A program made the translations under genes and the position numbers. Positions 1 to 4,846 of a stretch of 6,591 bases of DNA are shown here, one piece after another; position 1 is the stretch's first letter, and each line of letters starts with the position of its first letter. The stretch is from the NCBI GenBank assembly GCA_036517235.1, contig DATDXL010000012.1, positions 1 to 6,591 on the forward strand. The letters are read 5' to 3'. Origin of the DNA: 2-02-FULL-46-13 sp036517235. Its GTDB lineage: Bacteria; Patescibacteriota; Minisyncoccia; Phycocordibacterales; DSPV01. Under the pieces are notes generated by a model, which did not search any database, was not told the origin of the DNA, and saw nothing but the letters and a program-made list of their open reading frames with translations.

Positions 1-11
1 AGAAATCAGGG

Positions 12-78
12 GATAGCGTTTAGGGTATAGGGTGTAGAGAAGAAAAAACTAAACCCTGTACCCTAGCCCCTACACCCT
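12..78 (+). repeat. Fold-back repeat in the rplD leader
   Basis: Degenerate TAGGGTATAGGGT-type repeats occur on the left, and CCCTA-type repeats on the right. TAGGGTATAGGGT (21-33) can pair with ACCCTGTACCCTA (53-65) over 13 positions with a single G-T wobble, enclosing a purine-rich loop. An overlapping alternative pairs AGGGTGTAG (29-37) with CTACACCCT (70-78), nine perfect pairs, so the two folds exclude each other. The right arm ends eight bases before the rplD ATG, and there is no Shine-Dalgarno. It could be an interspersed repeat lodged between rplC and rplD or a leader structure controlling rplD. The repeats are seen directly; any function is inference. Confidence 0.6.
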
Positions 79-85
79 TAAAAAA

Positions 86-796
86 ATGGAAACTAAAGTC
101 TACAATCAAGAAGGAAAAGAAGTGCGCACTATCTCTCTACCCGAGGACGTTTTCGGTGTTCGTTGGAATTCCGATATGGTCCATCAGGTGGTGGTTTCCA
201 TGCAGGCGAATGAGCGTGAGCATGTCGCACACGTCAAAGACCGCGGCGATGTCGCTGGTGGCGGTAAAAAACCATGGCGCCAAAAAGGGACGGGACGCGC
301 TCGTCACGGCTCTATCCGTTCGCCCATCTGGGTTGGTGGCGGTGTTGCCCATGGTCCTAATCCTGCAAAAGTCTATGCTCGCAAGGTAAACAAGAAGGAG
401 AGGGTCAAAGCGCTCTTCGCCATTCTTTCGAGAAAATACAAAGACGGAGAGATGTTGTTCGTAGATTCTCTTTCCGTGTCTTCAGGAAAGACCAAGGATG
501 CAAAAGCAGTTCTTGGCAAGATTGCTCACATCAAGGGATATGAGCGAATTACTACAAAACCGGCAAATGCAGCTCTCATTTCGCTCTCAAAGAGAGATTT
601 GGTGACCGAGCGTGGATTGCGTAATTTCTCCAATATCATCGTCGATGAAGCGCGCAACCTGAATCCTGTAACAGCTCTTTCCTGTAAGTATCTTGTTGTT
701 TCTGACCCGGAGGCTGCACTCGCTCTGCTTCAAGGTAAGATTGCTAAAAAGAAAGGAGAACATGGTCCCGTTAGAAGCCGCGGAACGCGAACATAA
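86..796 (+). CDS. rplD: 50S ribosomal protein L4 (uL4)
   Basis: Structural protein of the large subunit; its extended loop lines the nascent-peptide exit tunnel and in many bacteria it also autoregulates the S10 operon. The 236-aa product carries the family hallmark KGTGRARHGS near residues 67-76, followed by the GGG-V-HGP segment at about 84-91 that forms the tunnel loop. The C-terminal half has the usual Rossmann-like pattern (NIIVDEA, later YLVVSDPEAALALL). The start at 86 gives a normal N-terminus (METKVYNQEGKEV), although no Shine-Dalgarno precedes it. The family is usually a little over 200 aa. The last nine residues (PVRSRGTRT) and the stop codon are encoded by the left end of the inverted-repeat element at 765-893, so the original C-terminus was replaced. 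It is the first gene in the window and upstream of rplW, as in the canonical S10 operon. Confidence 0.98.
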   Translation: METKVYNQEGKEVRTISLPEDVFGVRWNSDMVHQVVVSMQANEREHVAHVKDRGDVAGGGKKPWRQKGTGRARHGSIRSPIWVGGGVAHGPNPAKVYARKVNKKERVKALFAILSRKYKDGEMLFVDSLSVSSGKTKDAKAVLGKIAHIKGYERITTKPANAALISLSKRDLVTERGLRNFSNIIVDEARNLNPVTALSCKYLVVSDPEAALALLQGKIAKKKGEHGPVRSRGTRT

Positions 797-815
797 GATA
801 CTTATCACGTTATGA
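762..815 (+). other. Possible 17-codon upstream ORF ahead of rplW
   Basis: An ATG at 762 is preceded by AAGGAG (753-758, only three bases away) and opens a 17-codon frame, MVPLEAAEREHKILITL, ending in TGA at 813-815. It overlaps the end of rplD in another frame and lies in phase with the rplW start (132 nt downstream). The most economical reading is that this ATG is the original rplW start, cut off by the insertion at 765-893. It could still be translated as a leader peptide. No homology is claimed. Confidence 0.25.
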
Positions 816-893
816 CACAAAACAACAACAGTCGAAAAATTACCAGTATAATCACTCGCAGAACCGAGCGGTTCGGTTCCTGCTTCTAACGGG
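765..893 (+). mobile_element. ATG-abutting inverted-repeat element, copy 1 (rplD/rplW)
   Basis: The ends are 12-bp perfect inverted repeats, CCCGTTAGAAGC (767-778) and GCTTCTAACGGG (882-893). The pairing extends imperfectly inward through GGAAC...GAAC on the left and its counterpart on the right. Internal hairpins include ATAAG-ATA-CTTAT (793-805) and GAACCG-AG-CGGTTC (861-874). A consensus -10-like TATAAT lies at 847-852 but lacks a recognisable -35. The right end touches the rplW ATG directly, and another ATG sits just left of the element (762-764), which resembles a 3-4 bp target duplication. The left end supplies the last codons and stop of rplD. The same arms recur at 6463-6581. It encodes no convincing protein, so it is MITE-like or a structured regulatory cassette; the mobile-element label is inference. 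Confidence 0.65.
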
Positions 894-1301
894 ATGGCGC
901 TATTTGGATTTGGAAAAAAGAATAAGACGAGCGAGCCAACAAAGGCTATAGCTAAAGAAGCGAAGCGAGAAGTAAAGGTAGAAAAGGCGCCTGTTCAGGT
1001 AAAGACCGCAACGCTTGCTACCGAAGGGTTTTCCGCGGTTCTGTTGGGAACTCGTGTCACCGAAAAAGCATCGCTTCTCTCCGAGAAGAGCAATGTGTAT
1101 ACGTTCAATGTTAGCAGCGATGCGAACAAGCACTCGGTTTCTGAAGCGGTGGAGAAGCTTTACAAAGTCCATCCTGTCAAAGTGCACATCGTTCCTGTTA
1201 CAGCCAAGCGTGTATTCGTTCGCGGCAAACGAGGGGTCAAAAGCGGTGGGCGCAAAGCCTATGTGTATCTTCCCCAAGGTGAGAAGATCGAAATCGCATA
1301 A
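894..1301 (+). CDS. rplW: 50S ribosomal protein L23 (uL23)
   Basis: Large-subunit protein at the tunnel exit, the known docking point for trigger factor and SRP. The conserved core begins near residue 48 (LLGTRVTEKASLLSEK) and runs through TFNVSSDANKHSVSEAVEKLY to VHIVPVTAKR. It ends in the basic loop KRGVKSGGRKAYVYLPQGEKIEI. At 135 aa it is longer than the roughly 95-100 aa typical of the family, because of a Lys-rich, low-complexity N-terminal extension of about 45 residues starting MALFGFGKK. The ATG at 894 lies immediately after the right arm of an inverted-repeat element. No Shine-Dalgarno is present, and the arm's TAACGGG occupies the place of one. The stop is two bases before rplB. Any start further upstream would be interrupted by a stop inside the element. 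Confidence 0.97.
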   Translation: MALFGFGKKNKTSEPTKAIAKEAKREVKVEKAPVQVKTATLATEGFSAVLLGTRVTEKASLLSEKSNVYTFNVSSDANKHSVSEAVEKLYKVHPVKVHIVPVTAKRVFVRGKRGVKSGGRKAYVYLPQGEKIEIA

Positions 1302-1303
1302 CT

Positions 1304-2158
1304 ATGAAATTCTATAAACCCACAAGCAAATCTAGACGTCATTTCTCCACGGTTTCTTATCGTGGCGTTATCACGGAGTCAGAACCTCTCAAGTCGCTGA
1401 CACGTGGTTTCCAGCGTCATGTAGGCCGCAACCAACAGGGAAGGATTACGATGTCTCACCGAGGGAATGGGAACAAGCGGCTTTTCCGCGAGGTTGATTT
1501 TAAATATGACAAGAAAGGAATGAAAGCGAAAATCGAGAGCGTCGAATATGATCCGAACCGCAGCGGTTTTATCGGCCGTGTCATCTATCCTGACGGCGAG
1601 CGCCGCTACACCCTTTTGCCCAAGGGTCTTTCTGTAGGAAGCACCTTCATCGTCTCTGAAGACGCCACGCTCGAGCCGGGAAACCGTTTGCCGCTTAAGA
1701 AAATTCCTGTAGGGACCTTTATTTACAATGTTGAGCTTCGACAAGGAAGCGGCGCCATACTCGCACGTTCAGCGGGCAACTACGCTCAATTGGTGGCGCT
1801 TGAAGGCGACTGGGCGCAAGTGAAGCTCCCTTCTACCGAGGTCCGTAAAGTTGCAAGCAATGCATGGGCATGCATCGGCTCGGTTTCCAATGAAGAACAA
1901 CATCTTGTGAATTTTGGGAAAGCGGGACGGTCACGATGGCTCGGCATTCGTCCGAAGACTCGTGCTTCCGCGATGAATCCCGTTGACCATCCGTACGGTG
2001 GAGGCGAGCAGAGAGGGGGCCGCGGCCGCAGACGCGCCATAACCCGTACCGGAAAGCCGGTTGGCAAAGGACAGAAATCGCGCCGCGCAAAGAAATACTC
2101 CAATGTCTTCGTGGTCTCGAGGAGAAAAGTTGGAAAAAGCAAGACCTCAACAAATTAG
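1304..2158 (+). CDS. rplB: 50S ribosomal protein L2 (uL2)
   Basis: Primary 23S rRNA binder next to the peptidyl-transferase centre, needed for subunit association. The 284-aa product has the N-terminal OB-like half (RGFQRHVGRNQQGRITMSHRG within about residues 34-55) and the SH3-like half. It also has the C-terminal signature MNPVDHPYGGGE starting at residue 224. D228 and H229 match the E. coli numbering exactly, but position 231, His in E. coli (HPHGGGE), is Tyr here. The basic tail ends VSRRKVGKSKTSTN. The gene starts two bases after rplW stops, with no Shine-Dalgarno, so translation is probably coupled. It ends in TAG and runs directly into a strong terminator, which breaks the usual continuation into rpsS. 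Confidence 0.99.
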   Translation: MKFYKPTSKSRRHFSTVSYRGVITESEPLKSLTRGFQRHVGRNQQGRITMSHRGNGNKRLFREVDFKYDKKGMKAKIESVEYDPNRSGFIGRVIYPDGERRYTLLPKGLSVGSTFIVSEDATLEPGNRLPLKKIPVGTFIYNVELRQGSGAILARSAGNYAQLVALEGDWAQVKLPSTEVRKVASNAWACIGSVSNEEQHLVNFGKAGRSRWLGIRPKTRASAMNPVDHPYGGGEQRGGRGRRRAITRTGKPVGKGQKSRRAKKYSNVFVVSRRKVGKSKTSTN

Positions 2159-2182
2159 AAAAAGCCCCGAAAGGGGCTTTTT
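2159..2182 (+). terminator. Intrinsic terminator after rplB
   Basis: AAAAAGCCCC (2159-2168), a GAAA tetraloop and GGGGCTTTTT (2173-2182) form a perfect palindromic stem with a U-tract. It begins on the base after the rplB stop. Because the stem is flanked by A5 and T5 it can work in both directions. It should end the rplD-rplB transcript. Confidence 0.93.
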
Positions 2183-2196
2183 CTATTAACAGGAAA

Positions 2197-2216
2197 CCCC
2201 ACACGCAAGTGCGGGG
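2197..2216. other. GC-rich hairpin between convergent genes
   Basis: CCCCACAC, a GCAA loop and GTGCGGGG pair with a single A-C mismatch. On the minus strand the stem is followed by only three Ts, so it would be a weak second terminator for the ClpP-like gene. It lies between the two better terminators. No coding potential is visible in 2183-2269. Confidence 0.5.
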
Positions 2217-2230
2217 AGGACGTCATTTAC

Positions 2231-2262
2231 AAAAGAAAACCCCGCTGTAGAAACCAGCGGGG
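2231..2262 (-). terminator. Intrinsic terminator of the ClpP-like gene
   Basis: Read on the minus strand, CCCCGCTG and CAGCGGGG arms (2240-2247 and 2255-2262) enclose a seven-base loop and are followed by TTTTCTTTT. The hairpin begins eight bases past the TGA stop at 2270. This is a clear minus-strand terminator. Confidence 0.85.
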
Positions 2263-2269
2263 GCATGTG

Positions 2270-2800
2270 TCAGAACAATTTGGTAACAACTCCGGATTGC
2301 AACCACTCATCCGGGGTTAGATGGAGGTGATTGGTCGCGTTTAACCGGGCAAGGTTCTGCGGTGTGAGCCCAGGCTTGATTGTATCAAGTCGAGCATAGA
2401 GGAGATTCTTCCAGCGGTGCAAGTACTCGACCAATCGTGGTGAGATCGTGTTGTCCGTCCCCACCTCATTGGATTCGATGACCAGAGAGCCGATGTGGAG
2501 TTCGAGTGCTCCTTTGCTGTCCAGTTCCCGTTCTTCTGCCACGAGTGCGATGCCTGCGGCAGCAGAGTAGGCGTTGTAAATTCGCGTCTTGATTGAAACA
2601 CCATGCTGCTGTCGTAGCTTGGTAAGAAACTCAACAAACTCGCAAGCAGGCTTAGTGTACCCGCCTTCTTGAGAATCAATTACCAAGGTTAGACTGGTAG
2701 CTGTCGGAATTTGCTGCAACATTTCGAGTCGGGCGCGATCCAGTCGTTTCTTGGTCAATTCTCCCCTCAAGAGGACAACGGTATTATTCGTGTTATTCAC
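2270..2800 (-). CDS. ClpP/crotonase-fold-like protein, probably catalytically dead
   Basis: The 176-aa product shows the ClpP pattern in order. VVLLRGEL is at 8-15, LVIDSQEGG (39-47) matches the INSPGG strand-turn, AYSAAAGIAL (77-86) matches GQAASMGA, LHIGS (101-105) matches the MIHQP histidine strand, and LTPDEWLQSGVVTKLF (161-176) matches the ClpP C-terminal LSAxEAVEYGLID region. In this by-eye alignment the nucleophile Ser falls on Ala81, the His is kept (H102), and the Asp falls on Asn154. This suggests a pseudo-protease; S79 as a shifted nucleophile cannot be excluded. The start is GTG at 2798-2800, chosen because AAAGGAG lies six bases upstream, one of very few good Shine-Dalgarno sites in the window. 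No signal peptide or membrane segment is seen. The gene runs against the ribosomal operon and has its own terminator. The fold assignment is fairly likely; the biological role is unknown. Confidence 0.75.
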   Translation of the reverse strand: MNNTNNTVVLLRGELTKKRLDRARLEMLQQIPTATSLTLVIDSQEGGYTKPACEFVEFLTKLRQQHGVSIKTRIYNAYSAAAGIALVAEERELDSKGALELHIGSLVIESNEVGTDNTISPRLVEYLHRWKNLLYARLDTIKPGLTPQNLARLNATNHLHLTPDEWLQSGVVTKLF

Positions 2801-2876
2801 AACCTTCTCCTTTCTTGTCTACGTGATATACTTTTGCCGTAGACTCTGTCTATATTACTAGCATATTTTTGTGTCT
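2801..2876. promoter_or_regulatory. Divergent control region with GTCTA/TAGAC repeats
   Basis: This short gap separates the minus ClpP-like gene from the plus small gene. A minus promoter fits as TAGACA (2852-2847), a 16-base spacer and TATATC (2830-2825), then AAAGGAG (2813-2807) ahead of the GTG. The pentamer GTCTA or its complement occurs at 2817-2821, 2840-2844, 2848-2852 and 2873-2877. The first two sit in a perfect inverted repeat, GTCTACG (2817-2823) and CGTAGAC (2838-2844), which overlaps the minus -10 and its start point. That is where a repressor operator would lie. A plus-strand promoter is less clear; TATATT at 2851-2856 is a possible -10 without a good -35. Confidence 0.5.
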
Positions 2877-3158
2877 ATGTCAACAGAGGAATCATTACCA
2901 ACAAATGGGAAGTTGGGTCGCGCTGAAGCAATTCAAGCAGCTACGGATTTAATAAATGAAAATTTGTTATTGCAACGTGATCCGGTAACGCGTGAGATGC
3001 TTGATGAAGGGTTTGTGCACAATAGTGAAGAATTAGATCCGGGTGAATGGATACACGAACGGCTTGAGGTCTTAAAAGAAGAAGAGAAATCTGGCGCTGC
3101 TAAATCGGGTCGTCATTACAATCTTGAGCAAGATCTCAAGAAAAGACAGGGGGATTAA
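2877..3158 (+). CDS. Small acidic protein of unknown function
   Basis: I do not recognise this family. The product is 93 aa from the ATG at 2877; a GTG at 2871 would add two residues. It is soluble, with no signal peptide or membrane segment. It is rich in Glu/Asp in the middle (REMLDEGFVHNSEELDPGEW at about residues 39-58) and highly charged at the C-terminus (EVLKEEEK, then LEQDLKKRQGD). The helix-prone N-terminal part reads RAEAIQAATDLINENLLLQ. No Shine-Dalgarno is visible. Codon use looks more A/T-rich than in the ribosomal genes around it. It is divergent from the ClpP-like gene and may share control through the region between them. An adaptor or partner of that protein is conceivable but unsupported. 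A probable terminator follows at 3180-3217, so it is likely monocistronic. Confidence 0.65.
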   Translation: MSTEESLPTNGKLGRAEAIQAATDLINENLLLQRDPVTREMLDEGFVHNSEELDPGEWIHERLEVLKEEEKSGAAKSGRHYNLEQDLKKRQGD

Positions 3159-3179
3159 GCGCACTTAACATTTTTTCAC

Positions 3180-3217
3180 AGCAACCCACCTTGTAATACG
3201 GGCGGGTCTTGCTTTTT
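3180..3217 (+). terminator. Probable terminator after the small acidic gene
   Basis: AGCAACCCACC (3180-3190) can pair with GGGCGGGTCTTGCT (3200-3213), with one A-C mismatch and a two-base bulge. The stem leads directly into TTTTT (3213-3217). It lies 21 bases after the stop. The stem is imperfect, so confidence is moderate. Confidence 0.6.
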
Positions 3218-3237
3218 AAAGCCTATGAATCTGACTT

Positions 3238-3269
3238 TTTTCCACAGCATCTCCACAGGCTTATAAACA
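3238..3269 (+). other. Cluster of DnaA-box-like words
   Basis: TTTTCCACA (3238-3246) differs by one base from the TTATCCACA consensus. ATCTCCACA (3249-3257) and TTATAAACA (3261-3269) each differ by two, and TTTTTCACA (3172-3180) is a further two-mismatch word upstream. The two TCCACA cores are exactly 11 bp apart, one helical turn. The sites lie just upstream of the rpsS promoter. They could be DnaA-responsive control sites or chance; dnaA is not in the window. Confidence 0.25.
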
Positions 3270-3278
3270 AAGCAGAAT

Positions 3279-3307
3279 TTGACAGGGAGAGGGGGTACTG
3301 CTAGTAT
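3279..3307 (+). promoter_or_regulatory. Promoter of the rpsS-rplX operon segment
   Basis: A perfect -35 TTGACA (3279-3284) is followed by a 17-base spacer and TAGTAT (3302-3307), which matches the -10 consensus at four of six positions. TGC directly before it forms an extended -10. The expected start point is near 3313-3315, giving a leader of about 30 bases before the rpsS ATG at 3344. It lies after two terminators, which fits a new transcription unit here. Confidence 0.8.
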
Positions 3308-3315
3308 GCGCAAAC

Positions 3316-3340
3316 GCTCCGTAAGGAGCTCATTTTTCTT
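3316..3340 (+). promoter_or_regulatory. Leader hairpin with T-run ahead of rpsS
   Basis: GCTCC (3316-3320), a GTAA loop and GGAGC (3325-3329) form a five-pair stem, followed shortly by ATTTTTCTT. Given the predicted start point it would sit at the very 5' end of the mRNA. The only Shine-Dalgarno-like AAGGAG (3323-3328) is within the stem and 15 bases from the ATG, too far for a normal site. It may be an mRNA-stabilising cap, a weak attenuator, or an occluded ribosome-binding signal. Confidence 0.45.
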
Positions 3341-3343
3341 GTT

Positions 3344-3685
3344 ATGGCACGATCACTCAAAAAAGGCCCATATCTAGATCCGAAACTTATGAAGAAGATC
3401 ACGGGGAAAAAAGCTCAGGAAGCAGGGGTTATTCGTACGTGGTCTAGGGCTAGTGTCATCGCTCCCGAGATGGTAGGTTTCAAGTTTGGCGTTCATAACG
3501 GGAGAGAACATATTGAAGTATTAGTAACCGAGGAAATGGTTGGACACCGCCTCGGTGAATTTTCGCCCACACGCAAGTTTACCAAGCACGGCGGCAAGAT
3601 GCAGAAAGAGCTTGAGACGCAAAAGAAAGAAGCGGAGATAGCCGCGGCACAATCTGCAAAAACCACTACGGCCGCCGCAAAATAA
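3344..3685 (+). CDS. rpsS: 30S ribosomal protein S19 (uS19)
   Basis: Small-subunit head protein that binds 16S rRNA with uS13 near the A-site tRNA. The N-terminus MARSLKKGPYLDPKL is canonical. The core TWSRASVIAPEMVGF (about 30-44), VHNGREHIEVLVTEEMVGHRLGEF and SPTRKFTKHGG matches the family closely. At 113 aa it exceeds the usual 90-95 because of a C-terminal tail (EIAAAQSAKTTTAAAK) rich in Ala, Thr and Lys. It is the first gene of a new transcription unit with its own extended -10 promoter. It lies more than 1.1 kb from rplB, its usual direct neighbour. Confidence 0.98.
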   Translation: MARSLKKGPYLDPKLMKKITGKKAQEAGVIRTWSRASVIAPEMVGFKFGVHNGREHIEVLVTEEMVGHRLGEFSPTRKFTKHGGKMQKELETQKKEAEIAAAQSAKTTTAAAK

Positions 3686-3694
3686 CATAACACC

Positions 3695-4105
3695 ATGGTT
3701 GAAACAACGATAAAAAATCATCGCCAGTCGCCACGTAAGGTCCGTCTTGTCGCGGATTTGGTGCGCGGCAAGAAAGTGAGCCATGCGCTTACCGTTCTTA
3801 CATTCCTCAACAAGAAAGCGTCGGAGCCCATCCGTGGAGCTATTCAGAATGCTGTCGCGAATGCGAAGCATAATTTCAAGATGAATCCTGACCGTCTCTA
3901 CGTCAAAGACATCAGAGTCGACGAAGGACTTGTCATGAAACGCCACATGCCTCGCGCTCGAGGTTCAGCGTTTCCTCTCAAGAAGCGTTCCAGCCACATT
4001 TTCGTGGCCTTGGATACTAAAGGTGACGAAATATTGTCAGCCCCCAAGCGCGGTCACCAGGAAGCAGTAGAGGTCGAGGCAGAACACGAAGGAGCATCAG
4101 CCTAA
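3695..4105 (+). CDS. rplV: 50S ribosomal protein L22 (uL22)
   Basis: Large-subunit protein whose hairpin lines the exit tunnel opposite uL4. The 136-aa product has SPRKVRLVADLVRGKKVSHA near residues 10-29. The AIQNAVANAKHNF helix and DRLYVKDIRVDEG follow, then the tunnel-hairpin signature KRHMPRARGSAFPLKKRSSH at about 76-95. A short acidic tail (VEVEAEHEGASA) extends past the normal end. The start is ACC-ATG-G with no Shine-Dalgarno, nine bases after the rpsS stop and in the same frame. Confidence 0.98.
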   Translation: MVETTIKNHRQSPRKVRLVADLVRGKKVSHALTVLTFLNKKASEPIRGAIQNAVANAKHNFKMNPDRLYVKDIRVDEGLVMKRHMPRARGSAFPLKKRSSHIFVALDTKGDEILSAPKRGHQEAVEVEAEHEGASA

Positions 4106-4111
4106 TCAGCC

Positions 4112-4846
4112 ATGTCACACTCCGTTCACCCGTACTCTCATCGCCTCGGTTATATCCGTGACTGGAAGTCAAGATGGTTTGGCGTACGAGGAAAATATCA
4201 GGCCAACCTGAAGAGCGACATCATCCTCCGCGAACATCTCGCTAAGACGTTGCGCGATTTTTACGTTAGCGGTGTTGAGATCGAGAGGAACGAGAAACAG
4301 CTCCGCATTATCGTCAAAACCGCCCGCCCTGGCATGTTCATCGGCAAGAACGGTGAAGGGCTTACGAAACTCAAGAGCGATCTCACGAAACTCCTTGGAC
4401 GTCTGAAGCTTAGCGCTCCTAAAGAGGTGAAAGTCGATGTGGAAGAAGTACGTTCTCCTGAATCCAACGCAGCCATTCTCGCCCGCATGGTGGCAGAATC
4501 GCTCGAAAAAAGACTTCCTTTCCGTCGTGTGATGAAACAGATTCTCGATAAGGCGATGGCTAATAGGGATGTGCTCGGAGTCAAGGTGTACTGCGGAGGA
4601 CGTCTTGGTGGTGCCGATATGGCACGAAGCGAAGAGCTCAAACGAGGGCGCATCCCGCTCCAGACACTTCGCGCTGACGTGGACTTCGCACGCGACAAAG
4701 CCCACATGACCTATGGTGATTTGGGTATCAAGATCTGGGTATACCGTGGCGATATTTTTACTAAAAAAGCGAGAGCAAGAAGTGATTTTCATACTATAAC
4801 GCTATCTCACCAACACCATGATGTTTCCCAAAAAAGTGAAATATAG
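4112..4846 (+). CDS. rpsC: 30S ribosomal protein S3 (uS3)
   Basis: Small-subunit protein at the mRNA entry channel, part of the ribosomal helicase site. The 244-aa product opens with MSHSVHPYSHRLG, a variant of the usual VNP-GFRLG N-terminus. The type-2 KH domain follows, with its GKNG loop at residues 78-81 (PGMFIGKNGEGL). The C-terminal domain includes GRLGGADMARSEELKRGRIPLQTLRADVDFA and ends GIKIWVYRGDIF. The last 28 or so residues are an unconserved tail, the final nine codons of which overlap the start of rplP by 29 bp in another frame. The start is GCC-ATG, six bases after rplV and in the same frame. Confidence 0.98.
   Translation: MSHSVHPYSHRLGYIRDWKSRWFGVRGKYQANLKSDIILREHLAKTLRDFYVSGVEIERNEKQLRIIVKTARPGMFIGKNGEGLTKLKSDLTKLLGRLKLSAPKEVKVDVEEVRSPESNAAILARMVAESLEKRLPFRRVMKQILDKAMANRDVLGVKVYCGGRLGGADMARSEELKRGRIPLQTLRADVDFARDKAHMTYGDLGIKIWVYRGDIFTKKARARSDFHTITLSHQHHDVSQKSEI

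Noticed and set aside
21..78. Telomere-like or CRISPR-like repeat
   Set aside because: TAGGG/CCCTA words recall telomeres, but the units are irregular and arranged as an inverted repeat within an operon. There are no regular spacers or repeats of CRISPR length.
762..893. ATG at 762 as the true rplW start, giving an N-terminally extended L23
   Set aside because: The frame from 762 meets TGA at 813, so it cannot read into rplW without an exotic mechanism. The ATG at 894 gives an intact, recognisable L23.
765..893. Translational bypass element or spliced intron between the two ATGs
   Set aside because: Identical ATG triplets on both flanks recall take-off and landing codons, but an intact start directly after the element makes bypass unnecessary. 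The element is far too small and lacks group I/II intron signatures.
2159..2262. REP-type repeat cluster
   Set aside because: Three hairpins lie in a row, but their stem sequences are unrelated. The outer two are well explained as terminators of the two convergent genes.
2341..2679. Alternative minus-strand frame inside the ClpP-like gene
   Set aside because: The 2270-2800 frame has a good Shine-Dalgarno, recognisable ClpP landmarks and a matching terminator. The alternative has none of these.
4169..4792. Long minus-strand open frame opposite rpsC
   Set aside because: It is antisense to a highly conserved gene, encodes low-complexity sequence resembling no family, and has no start signal. 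It is a coding shadow of S3.
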